The notes under the pieces are model-generated. The model searched no databases, had not been told where the DNA came from, and saw only the letters and a program-made list of their open reading frames with translations. A program made the position numbers and the translations under genes. From NCBI RefSeq assembly GCF_007741535.1, contig NZ_CP036525.1, positions 1,054,001-1,118,000 on the forward strand: 64,000 nt of DNA, given 5' to 3'. This document shows, in pieces, positions 16,806 to 25,054 of this stretch; position 1 is the stretch's first letter; every line of letters starts with the position of its first letter. The DNA is from Rubripirellula lacrimiformis (GTDB lineage Bacteria > Planctomycetota > Planctomycetia > Pirellulales > Pirellulaceae).

Positions 16806-19589
16806 CTACAGTCCGGCGAAGGCTTCGTTGATCAGGTCGGCCTGTTCCAGTTTGTGCGCTGCCATGCTGCCCGTGCTGGGGCTGGCGGATTCGACGCGGC
16901 TGATCCGGCGCAGTTTGTACAGGTCGTGAAGTTCGTCACCGAAGTTCAGTTTCAAGTACGGCCATGCACCCATGTTGGTCGGTTCTTCTTGGACCCAAAA
17001 GATCTCGCTGCCGTTCGGGTAGCCTTCAAAGGACGCGACCAGTTCTTCGGTGCTTAGCGGATACAACTGTTCGATCCGCATGATCGCGACGTCGTCCAAT
17101 CCACGCTGGGTTCGAGCTTCCAACAGGTCGTAGTAGACCTTGCCGGTACAGACCAGCAGTCGGCGGGCATCGGGCAGTGAGACCTTGCGATCGCGAAGGA
17201 TCTTTTTGAAGCTGCCACCGGCTAGGATCTTCAGCGGGCTGACGCATTTGGGATGCCGCAGCAAGCTTTTCGGCGTCAGCACGACCAACGGTTTTCGCCA
17301 TTTGCGAAGCACTTGTCGTCGCAGCAGGTGGAAGTATTGGGCGGGCGTGGTCGGCTGGCAGACTTGGATATTGTCTTCGGCCGCCATCGCCAAGAACCGT
17401 TCCACGCGGGCGCTGCAGTGTTCCGGGCCTTGGCCTTCGAAACCGTGCGGCAACAGCATGACCAATCCGCTTAGCCGGTTCCATTTGTCTTCCGCCGACG
17501 CGATGAACTGGTCCACGATCACTTGAGCGCAGTTCCAGAAGTCGCCGAACTGGGCTTCCCAGATCGTTAGGCCGTCCGGGTTGTCGAGCGAATAACCGTA
17601 TTCGAAACCCAGCACGCCGGCTTCGCTAAGCGGGCTGTTGTAGAGTTCCAGCGGAGCCTGGTCGGGCGACAGGTGTTTCAGCGGCGTGTAGGTCGAACCG
17701 TCCTTGGTGTCGTGCAGCACAGCGTGTCGTTGGCTGAACGTCCCGCGTTGGCAATCTTGGCCCGTCATCCGGATCGGGTGCTGCGAAGTCAGCAGCGAAG
17801 CAAACGCCAAGGCTTCGGCGCTGGCCCAATCCAGAGGCAATTTGCCCAGGGCCATTTCGCGTTTCTGGGCCATTGGGCGTTTGAGTTTCTTGTTCGACGA
17901 GAACCCGTCGGGCAATCGCGTCAGTTTGTCCAGCAAACCGGACAGAGTGTCGATCGGAGCGGTCGTGTCCGTCGGTTCGGACGGTTCGTTGCCGCCGAAA
18001 TAGACGGCCCAGTTGGCTGCCAAGGTTTGCGTATCGGGAACAAACGATTCGTTCTTGCTGGCTTCGAATTCCGATTCCAGTTTCTCGGTACGTTCCTTTT
18101 GGATCTGTTCGGCTTCGGCCGCTGTGATTTTGCCCAGTTTCAACAGTTGTCCGAGGTACTGTTCGCGGACTGTCGCACGCGAATCGATCTCGTTGTACAT
18201 CTGTGGTTGGGTAAATCGCGGTTCGTCGCCTTCGTTGTGGCCCCAGCGGCGAAACGCGTACAGGTCGATGACGACATCGCGGTGGAATTCTTTGCGGAAA
18301 TCCATCGCCAGTGACACCACTTGGGCGACCGCTTCGGGGTCTTCGCCGTTGACGTGAAAGATCGGGATCTGCAGCATTTTGGCGATGTCGGTCGCGTAGG
18401 TCGTGCTGCGTCCGTCGGCCGGTTCGGTGGTGAACCCCACTTGGTTATTGATGACAACGTGCAGGGTACCATTGGTGCGGTAGCCCGGCAGTTCGCTGAG
18501 GTTTAGCGTTTCCTGCACGACGCCTTCGCCGGCGAAGGCTGCGTCGCCGTGGATCAGGATCGTCATCGCTTCTTTGCGATCGACGTCACCACTGCGGTCT
18601 TGTTTGCAGCGGGTGCGGCCTTGCGCGACGGTGTTGACGAATTCCAGGTGGCTGGGGTTGAAGCACAGCGAAATGTGGATGTTGTCGCCGGTGGCAGTTT
18701 TCCAGTCGCTGCTGTAACCGAGGTGATAGCGAACATCACCGCCGCCACGATTCATTTCGGGACGCGGGTCATCGAACGACCAGAAAATGTTGGTCGCACG
18801 TTTCTTCAGGATGTTGGCCATCACGTTCAGGCGTCCGCGGTGGGCCATTCCCATCACGACTTCCTTGACGTTGTGCTGGCCCGCTTTTTCCAGCGCCAAG
18901 TCCAGCAGCGGGATCAGGCTTTCGGCACCTTCCAGCGAGAACGTTTTCGCACCGACGAATTTCCGGCGTACAAATTCTTCGAAAATCGCGGCGTCGGCAA
19001 GCCGCACATAGATTCGGCGTTGGACTTCGTGGGACAGTTCCAGGCGGTTTTCGGTGGTTTCCATGCGTCGCTGCAACCAGTCGCGGATATTGCGACGGTT
19101 GATGTGCATGAATTGGGCACCGATCGAGCGACAGTACGTGTTTTGAAGCCGCTTTAGGATCGATTTGATCGTCCCGCCCGTGTTTTCGATCGCCATCGAA
19201 TCGAAGGGCAGATTCAAGTCTTCGTCCGAAAGCCCGTACACTTCGGGGCTGAGGTTGGGGCGATCGGGTCGGTCGAATCCCAACGGGTCCAGATCGGCGG
19301 TCAGGTGCCCGCGAACTCGATATTCGCGGACCAGATTGTTGACGCGGTCTTGGATCCGAGAGAGCCAGATCGCTTCTTCGGCGTTGCGGTGAGCCGCCAG
19401 CGATTCGGGGGTCGCAGGGGCTTCGGTCCGCCCGTTGGTGGGCGACGCTTTCGAAGTCGATTTGGAGGTGGTGCCCCCAACGACCAAGAATTGTTCGAAG
19501 TATTGACGCCAGGTTTCGGAAACGCTCGACGGATCGCGAACGTATTGGACGTACAAATCATCGATGTAGTCCAAGCTAAAGCTATTCAT
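16806..19589 (-). CDS. sucA: 2-oxoglutarate dehydrogenase E1 component
   Basis: This thiamine-diphosphate-dependent subunit decarboxylates 2-oxoglutarate in the TCA cycle and passes the succinyl group to lipoyl-E2. The 927 residues match the family length (about 930). The N-terminal FSLDYIDDLYVQYVRDPSSV motif is typical of SucA. Later come GMAHRGRLNVMANILKKRA, HGDAAFAGEGVVQETLN, LHVVINNQVGFTT and RRWGHNEGDEPRFTQPQMY, then HGFEGQGPEHCSARVERFL in the pyrimidine-binding domain. The C-terminus has FWVQEEPTNMGAWPYLK. No sucB or lpd is adjacent, so the E2 and E3 genes must be elsewhere. It diverges from the ABC-F gene across 300 bp that hold no visible gene. Confidence 0.97.
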   Translation of the reverse strand: MNSFSLDYIDDLYVQYVRDPSSVSETWRQYFEQFLVVGGTTSKSTSKASPTNGRTEAPATPESLAAHRNAEEAIWLSRIQDRVNNLVREYRVRGHLTADLDPLGFDRPDRPNLSPEVYGLSDEDLNLPFDSMAIENTGGTIKSILKRLQNTYCRSIGAQFMHINRRNIRDWLQRRMETTENRLELSHEVQRRIYVRLADAAIFEEFVRRKFVGAKTFSLEGAESLIPLLDLALEKAGQHNVKEVVMGMAHRGRLNVMANILKKRATNIFWSFDDPRPEMNRGGGDVRYHLGYSSDWKTATGDNIHISLCFNPSHLEFVNTVAQGRTRCKQDRSGDVDRKEAMTILIHGDAAFAGEGVVQETLNLSELPGYRTNGTLHVVINNQVGFTTEPADGRSTTYATDIAKMLQIPIFHVNGEDPEAVAQVVSLAMDFRKEFHRDVVIDLYAFRRWGHNEGDEPRFTQPQMYNEIDSRATVREQYLGQLLKLGKITAAEAEQIQKERTEKLESEFEASKNESFVPDTQTLAANWAVYFGGNEPSEPTDTTAPIDTLSGLLDKLTRLPDGFSSNKKLKRPMAQKREMALGKLPLDWASAEALAFASLLTSQHPIRMTGQDCQRGTFSQRHAVLHDTKDGSTYTPLKHLSPDQAPLELYNSPLSEAGVLGFEYGYSLDNPDGLTIWEAQFGDFWNCAQVIVDQFIASAEDKWNRLSGLVMLLPHGFEGQGPEHCSARVERFLAMAAEDNIQVCQPTTPAQYFHLLRRQVLRKWRKPLVVLTPKSLLRHPKCVSPLKILAGGSFKKILRDRKVSLPDARRLLVCTGKVYYDLLEARTQRGLDDVAIMRIEQLYPLSTEELVASFEGYPNGSEIFWVQEEPTNMGAWPYLKLNFGDELHDLYKLRRISRVESASPSTGSMAAHKLEQADLINEAFAGL

Positions 19590-19889
19590 GGCAGCGGCAC
19601 GAGGCCGTTCAGATGCGGTCGGGGGAAATCGTCGCGGGGCGAAGATTCCGGGCAGGGATTCACGTCTGGCAGGTAGCCGCTTGAATTTAGAGAATTGGAC
19701 TTCGTTCGGGTACCCACATCACCCACATTCTGAGCGTTCGGTCAGGACTTTTACTTCGATGGTGGTGACCATGGTGTCCGGTGGGGTCAACCGATTCGTC
19801 CGGTTGTAAACTTTCACACTGCGATCATCTTATTGCCAACTAGCCGCTGCGGCGGGACACACCTCTACGCTTTTGATCATTTTGAATCC

Positions 19890-21689
19890 ATGGCCGTTCT
19901 GATCCAAGTTCGTGACGCTCACAAGCGTTTTGGCGACCAAGTTTTGCTCGACGGAGCCGAGCTTTCGTTAGTTGATGACGTGAAAATCGGATTCATCGGC
20001 CGCAACGGCGCTGGGAAATCCACTCTTTTGCGGGCCCTGCTGGGCAACGAGGAACTGGAAAAGGGCGAAGTGATCCACCACCCATCGCTGCGAATCGGAT
20101 ATCTGCGTCAGCATGATCCGTTCCAAGCGGGGGAGTCGGCGATGGACTTCCTGATGCGCGACAGCGGCGAACCCGACTGGCGCTGTGGCGAAGTGGCCGG
20201 CCAATTCGAGCTAAAAGGGGATTATTTGAACGGCCCGGTCAAGGAGTTGTCGGGTGGTTGGCAGACGCGAGTCAAATTGGCGGCGCTGCTGCTGCATGAC
20301 CCCAACATGTTGATGTTGGACGAACCGACCAACTTCCTGGATCTGCGGACTCAGATTCTGCTGGAGCACTTTCTGCGGGATTTCAGCAAGGCCGCCCTGA
20401 TCGTCAGCCACGATCGTGCGTTTCTGAAAGCAACCTGCAGCCAGACGCTGGAATTGTCGCGTGGCAAATTGATCATGTACCCCGGCAAAATCGATTCGTT
20501 TTTGGAATACCGCGAGGAACGCCGCGAACACGACCGACGAGTCAATTCGACGGTCATCGCCAAACAGAAACAACTGCAGCGGTTCATCGAAAAGAACCGC
20601 GCCAGCGCTGCCACGGCAAGTCAGGCACGCAGTAAAGCCAAGCAGTTAGAAAAACTGCAAACGACCGAGATCCAGGTCGACGAACCAACCGTCAACATCC
20701 GCCCGCCCAGCGTCGACCCACGCAGTGGCACCGCGCTGCGATGTGAATCGATGGCGATCGGCTACCCGGCCAACAAGGAACTGGAAGCCCACGTTGTTGC
20801 CGACCAAATCAACTTCGAAATCGAACACGGCCAGCGAGTGGCGATCGTGGGCGACAACGGACAGGGCAAAACGACGCTGCTGCGGACGATCGTCCATTCG
20901 TTGGAACCGATGGATGGGACCATGAAGTGGGGCTACGGCGTCGAAATCGGCACCTATGCCCAGCACGTCTACACGTCGTTGGATGAGCGACAAACGGTGC
21001 TGGAAAACCTGGAATACAGCAGCGACAGCAACACCACCCGGCAAGACCTGTTGGCCATGGCCGGCGCGTTGTTGTTCCGTGACGAACACATCAACAAGAA
21101 AGTGAAGGTGCTGTCCGGGGGCGAACGGGCTCGGTTGTGCATGGCCGGCTTGTTGCTGGGGACCGCCAACGTGCTGGTCTTGGACGAACCGGGCAACCAC
21201 TTGGACGTCGAAACGGTCGAAGCGTTGGCCGAGGCACTGGATCTTTACAAGGGCACCGTCATCTTCACCAGCCACGATCGGCACTTTGTCCGACGTGTGG
21301 CCAACCGGGTGGTCGAGGTCCGCGATGGGACCGTCAAAACCTACTTTGGCGATTACGACAGCTACTTGGCGACTGTCGAAGCCGAGATCGACGAAGGCGA
21401 ACGTCAACGCGGCAAGGCCAGCGGCAAATCCGATTCGGATTCGGGGGCCAAGCCCAAGGGTGTCGAGCACCGCGAACGTGGCAAGGACAGCCGGAAAACC
21501 GAAAAAGAACTGAAGAACCTGGAAAAGAAGATCGCCAAACTGGACGACGAAAAGAAGGATCTGACCAAGAAAATGCTGAAGGAAACCAATCCCAACGAAG
21601 CGTTGAAACAGCACGAAGCGATCGAGAAAATCAAAGCGGAATTGGTCGAAGCCGAAGAACGTTGGTTGGAACTGAGCGACTTTTCGTAA
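19890..21689 (+). CDS. ABC-F family ATP-binding protein (Uup/EttA-like)
   Basis: A soluble 599-residue protein with two ABC ATPase domains and no membrane segment. ABC-F proteins bind the ribosomal E site and relieve stalled or misassembled ribosomes. The first ATPase has Walker A GRNGAGKST, signature ELSGGWQTRVKLA and Walker B MLDEPTNFLD. The linker (about 240-300) is charged and contains the P-site tip region. The second ATPase has GDNGQGKTTLL, LSGGERARLCMAG and LVLDEPGNHLD. A C-terminal coiled coil of about 75 residues (EKELKNLEKKIAKLDDEKKD) places it nearer Uup than EttA. The ATG at 19890 is preferred to an upstream in-frame start at 19833. Confidence 0.92.
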   Translation: MAVLIQVRDAHKRFGDQVLLDGAELSLVDDVKIGFIGRNGAGKSTLLRALLGNEELEKGEVIHHPSLRIGYLRQHDPFQAGESAMDFLMRDSGEPDWRCGEVAGQFELKGDYLNGPVKELSGGWQTRVKLAALLLHDPNMLMLDEPTNFLDLRTQILLEHFLRDFSKAALIVSHDRAFLKATCSQTLELSRGKLIMYPGKIDSFLEYREERREHDRRVNSTVIAKQKQLQRFIEKNRASAATASQARSKAKQLEKLQTTEIQVDEPTVNIRPPSVDPRSGTALRCESMAIGYPANKELEAHVVADQINFEIEHGQRVAIVGDNGQGKTTLLRTIVHSLEPMDGTMKWGYGVEIGTYAQHVYTSLDERQTVLENLEYSSDSNTTRQDLLAMAGALLFRDEHINKKVKVLSGGERARLCMAGLLLGTANVLVLDEPGNHLDVETVEALAEALDLYKGTVIFTSHDRHFVRRVANRVVEVRDGTVKTYFGDYDSYLATVEAEIDEGERQRGKASGKSDSDSGAKPKGVEHRERGKDSRKTEKELKNLEKKIAKLDDEKKDLTKKMLKETNPNEALKQHEAIEKIKAELVEAEERWLELSDFS

Positions 21690-21700
21690 CGCTGAAGCAT

Positions 21701-21838
21701 TTCGTAGCGGAAGTCGTCAAGACTTTCGGCCTAGGATTTGGGATCACCGAAAATCTTGGCGAGGCATGGGAATTCCCGGCCGCATACGCGATCACGGCTC
21801 ACTCAATCACCGAAAACCTTGGCGAGTTCCGCTGCGAA
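21701..21838. repeat. Dispersed palindromic repeat, family A, copy 2 (about 138 bp)
   Basis: The left end reads TTCGTAGCGGAAGTCGTCAA and the right end, on the opposite strand, TTTCGCAGCGGAACTCGCCA, giving terminal inverted repeats of about 30 bp. An internal half-copy (ACCGAAAATCTTGGCGAGG) pairs with the left arm as a smaller hairpin. The element lies between the ABC-F stop and the dus start, on the same strand, so it may act in the RNA as a terminator or processing site. Confidence 0.72.
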
Positions 21839-21944
21839 AAACGGCCCGGACGGATCACGACGGCCGCTCTGCGTGACGCGTTCACATTTCGCTGTATAGT
21901 TGCTATTCCCTTGTTCTTGTCTGGCATTTGGTGATCGACCCACG

Positions 21945-22970
21945 ATGACATTTCCACCCCCACCGCTGCGAATCGGCGATCTGGTGATTGACCCGCCGAT
22001 CTTGCAGGCGCCCATGGCCGGGTTCACCAATGCCGCGTTTCGGCACATTGTTCGGCAGTTCGGCGGCGCCGGATTGCTGGCCACCGAAATGGTCAACGCT
22101 CGCGGCTTTGTGTGGATGGACGAAAACGATGCCGAGCATCCCGACCGTTTGTGGGGCGTCGCCGAAGAGGCCCGTCCGTTGGCGGTCCAGATCTGGGACA
22201 ACGAACCCGAAACGATGGCCAAGGTCGGCCGACGGTTGGCGCATGAGTACAAGGTCAGCGTTGTCGACATCAATTTTGGTTGCCCGGTTCGCCAAGTCAC
22301 ACAAAAGGCGCATAGCGGAAGCTACTTGCTGCGTGACCCCAGCCGCATGTCGGCCATCATCAGCCGATTGGTCGAGGTCTGCGCTCCGACGCCGGTGACC
22401 GCCAAAATTCGACTTGGCTGTAGCCCCGAAAGCATTAACTGTGACGTGATCGCGCGAGTCGTCGAAGAGGCTGGCGCGGCGGCGCTGACCGTGCACGGGC
22501 GGACCGCTGCCGACATGTTTCGTGGCAACGCCGACTGGGATCGGATCAGCCAGATTAAGTCGCACCTGAAAAACATTCCGCTGATCGGAAACGGCGATCT
22601 GGATTCGGCCGAAAAGGTGGTCGCTGCGTTCACGAACTACGACGTCGACGGGGTCATGATCGCACGTGCCTGTCTGGGACGGCCGTGGTTGTTCGCTCAG
22701 GCCGCTGCGGCGCTGCGTGGTGACCCGGTGCCGCCCGAACCGACGTTGGCCCAGCAGCGTGACGTGATGCTGGACCATTACCAATTGGTGGTCGACCGGT
22801 TCGGCGAAGACAAGGGCACCGTGCTGATGCGAAAGTACGCTTGCTGTTACGCCCAGGGCAAACATGGCGCCCGGCATTTCCGGACGCACGTTGCCAAGGT
22901 TTCAACGGCCGAGGAATTCTACAGCGTTGTACGCGAGCATTTCCCGTCGGCTCCGGCCCCCGTGGTTTGA
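21945..22970 (+). CDS. dus: tRNA-dihydrouridine synthase
   Basis: An FMN enzyme that reduces uridine to dihydrouridine in tRNA D-loops. The 341-residue protein has the barrel start PILQAPMAGFTNAAFRHIVR and VDINFGCPVRQV, with the conserved GCP motif. VTAKIRLGCSPESINC, ALTVHGRTAADMFRGNADW (FMN contacts) and IPLIGNGDLDSAEKV, then GVMIARACLGRPWLFAQ (phosphate binding), follow. The motifs fit the DusB subgroup best, but subgroup assignment is tentative. The ATG at 21945 lies downstream of a repeat; an in-frame start at 21900 is less likely. The C-terminal helical tail is short and normal. Confidence 0.93.
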   Translation: MTFPPPPLRIGDLVIDPPILQAPMAGFTNAAFRHIVRQFGGAGLLATEMVNARGFVWMDENDAEHPDRLWGVAEEARPLAVQIWDNEPETMAKVGRRLAHEYKVSVVDINFGCPVRQVTQKAHSGSYLLRDPSRMSAIISRLVEVCAPTPVTAKIRLGCSPESINCDVIARVVEEAGAAALTVHGRTAADMFRGNADWDRISQIKSHLKNIPLIGNGDLDSAEKVVAAFTNYDVDGVMIARACLGRPWLFAQAAAALRGDPVPPEPTLAQQRDVMLDHYQLVVDRFGEDKGTVLMRKYACCYAQGKHGARHFRTHVAKVSTAEEFYSVVREHFPSAPAPVV

Positions 22971-23028
22971 CACCGGGGCGGAGTGTTTTCGAATTGGAAG
23001 TCCATTGGGTGTTTGCCGCCGTGGACTT

Positions 23029-23072
23029 CGTCAGAAGTCCTTTTCAGCAGGGGGAATCTAGCGAGTCCCACG
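23029..23072. repeat. Dispersed short palindromic repeat, family B, copy 2
   Basis: GTGGACTTCGTCAGAAGTCC followed by GGGGGAATCTAGCGAGTCCC matches the arrangement at 40553-40609. It lies between the convergent dus and mscL genes. It includes a small hairpin, GGACTTCGTCAGAAGTCC. A terminator role is possible but not shown. Confidence 0.55.
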
Positions 23073-23121
23073 CCGTGGGATTCAGCCAACTTTCCTCGTG
23101 ATGAATCCGCCTGCCGCGATT

Positions 23122-23586
23122 CTACTTCTGTAGCGAGTCGCGGATTTCACGCAGCAGGACGATGTCTTCGGCCGGTGCTTTGACTTCTTCTTCCTTCTCT
23201 TTTTCAAAGCGGGCCTTGGCGCTGTTCATTAGCCTGACCGCCAAGAAGATCGCAGCAGCGACTAGCAGGAAGTCGACAACGGTTTGAATGAACGGGCCGT
23301 AGTTCAGGATCGGGTACGGCTGCATCACCATGATGGGCGATCCATCGGCTGCTTTTTCGATCGTTCCGTCGGGCAACAGCTTGGGGGATTCGGTTTGGAT
23401 CTTGTAGGCCATCTCGCTGAAGTTGACGCCGTATTTGGCAGTCAACAGGTTCAGTGGCGGCATCACAATGTTGGCGACAAACGAGCTGACGATCTTGCCG
23501 AAGGCGGCTCCGATGACAACACCGACAGCCAAATCGACCACGCTGCCGCGCATCGCAAACTCACGAAACTCTTTGAACATACCCAT
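23122..23586 (-). CDS. mscL: Large-conductance mechanosensitive channel
   Basis: MscL opens under high membrane tension to release solutes after hypo-osmotic shock. The 154 residues begin [20 protein letters not shown], followed by [20 protein letters not shown] (TM1, which lines the pore) and VMPPLNLL, all diagnostic. The periplasmic loop is a little long (about residues 45-93). TM2 is [20 protein letters not shown], and the C-terminal bundle (LLREIRDSL) is present. It is convergent with dus and lies downstream of the phosphodiesterase, 95 bp away on the same strand. Its presence fits a marine bacterium that meets freshwater. Confidence 0.97.
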   Translation of the reverse strand: MGMFKEFREFAMRGSVVDLAVGVVIGAAFGKIVSSFVANIVMPPLNLLTAKYGVNFSEMAYKIQTESPKLLPDGTIEKAADGSPIMVMQPYPILNYGPFIQTVVDFLLVAAAIFLAVRLMNSAKARFEKEKEEEVKAPAEDIVLLREIRDSLQK

Positions 23587-23681
23587 CGAAACTGCTTTCC
23601 CGGCGAGGTGGGTGGACTAGGGGGCAAGGAAGATCTGCCCAGGCCGGGAGTATGTGTATTTGCAGTTCAGTGCACAAGTGG

Positions 23682-25052
23682 TCAGTTGCCACCTTTGGGT
23701 GGCTCGGTCGCTAGCAGCGACTTCACATAGGCGGCAAAGTCTTGCATGTCGGTCGGCAGCGAGATCGAGTTGTTCGTCGCGTCGCTGGCCGTCGATGTGT
23801 GCGATTCAGCGTCTCGTGAGTCGGTCGTGGGCGGACCCACGATCACGGGGCCATCGTCGGGCGATTCGGGATGGATCCCATGACTGCCGCGAACCAGGTT
23901 GGCGTCCAACGGGATCACATCCATCTTGTATCGGAAGCCTAGTTTCTTTTGCGCCAATCGTGCGGCGATGCGCACCTTGCTGGTCATGAATAGTTCGCAG
24001 GGGTCGTAGCCCGGTTTGCGATGGATGTCGACGGTGCGGGCAAAGTCGGGGGCGCGGGCTTCGTCCAGCCAGTAGTAATAGGTGAACCAGGCGTCGGAAT
24101 CGGCCAGCGCGATCAGTTCGCCGCTGCGAGGGTGGTCCAGTCCGATCGTCTCGGGTGCAACCACTTGTGCGATCCCGGGGGTCGCCAGTAACGCGGACTG
24201 TACATCCGGGATCATCGATCGGTCGCGGACATAGACGTGGGCCAGTTGGTGATCCGCGACCGCAAATGCCGCTGATTCGCCGGGGATCAGCATCTCGCCG
24301 AACGGGCCATTGCGGATTCCCAGCCAACCAGCCTTTCGAAGCACTCGGTTGATCGATACGGGCCGCTGGACGGGCACGAGTCCGTATTCCGAAACCACCA
24401 CCACCCGGGCGCCGATCGCGTCGGCAGCGTCGATGATGCGGCCCGCGGCGGCGTCGACCTCCGCCACGCGTGCTGGGTCGTGGTGCGGCAGTCGTTGGAA
24501 GTCGTAATCCAGGTGCGGCAGATAGGCGAGTGTCAGTTGGGGTTGTTTCTGACGCATCACGATGGCGGTCGCATCGGCGATCCAGTCCGAACTGGGGAGG
24601 CCAGCGCCGGGGCCCCAGAACGAAAAGAACGGGAACGGGCCCAGCTTCTTCGTCAGTTCGCATCCGGTGTGGTCCAGGATGTCGAATGCCTTCGATCCGT
24701 CGCACCCGTAATGCGGTTTAGGAGTTGCCGAGTACTGAACGCCTGATGATTGGTTGAACCACCAAAACATCTTGGCGGTTTCGACGCCGTCGTAAAACTT
24801 CGGCCCCTGGATCAGCGAATTGGCTTGTTGCCAAAATCGGACTTCCTGGGTGTCGCGAAAGTACCATCCATTGCCCACGATCCCGTGATCGCGTGGCGCC
24901 ATGCCGGTCAGCATGGTCGCCTGGGATGTGCAGGTCACCGCCGGCAGCGGGCTTTGCCAAGCCGATGCTGTTCCGACGCTGGCGATTCGCGGCGCGTGGG
25001 CCAGCAGTCGAGGTGTCAGTCCAACAACGTTGATGATGCAAACACGTGTCAT
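23682..25052 (-). CDS. Alkaline phosphatase/nucleotide pyrophosphatase superfamily protein with altered metal ligands
   Basis: A 456-residue protein of the type I phosphodiesterase group, without a signal peptide. The nucleophile region LPAVTCTSQATMLTGMAP followed by DHGIVGNGW fits the family Thr-loop. YLPHLDYDFQRLPHHDP supplies one Asp/His set. However, the first family Asp (in D-G-L) is replaced in INVVGLTPRLL, and the usual S-D-H-G is SEYGL here. Metal binding may therefore differ from classical NPP enzymes. The ATG at 25052 lies 2 bp after the stop of the alanine symporter, so the two form an operon. Substrate unknown. Alternative starts upstream overlap the symporter. Confidence 0.8.
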   Translation of the reverse strand: MTRVCIINVVGLTPRLLAHAPRIASVGTASAWQSPLPAVTCTSQATMLTGMAPRDHGIVGNGWYFRDTQEVRFWQQANSLIQGPKFYDGVETAKMFWWFNQSSGVQYSATPKPHYGCDGSKAFDILDHTGCELTKKLGPFPFFSFWGPGAGLPSSDWIADATAIVMRQKQPQLTLAYLPHLDYDFQRLPHHDPARVAEVDAAAGRIIDAADAIGARVVVVSEYGLVPVQRPVSINRVLRKAGWLGIRNGPFGEMLIPGESAAFAVADHQLAHVYVRDRSMIPDVQSALLATPGIAQVVAPETIGLDHPRSGELIALADSDAWFTYYYWLDEARAPDFARTVDIHRKPGYDPCELFMTSKVRIAARLAQKKLGFRYKMDVIPLDANLVRGSHGIHPESPDDGPVIVGPPTTDSRDAESHTSTASDATNNSISLPTDMQDFAAYVKSLLATEPPKGGN

Positions 25053-25054
25053 GG

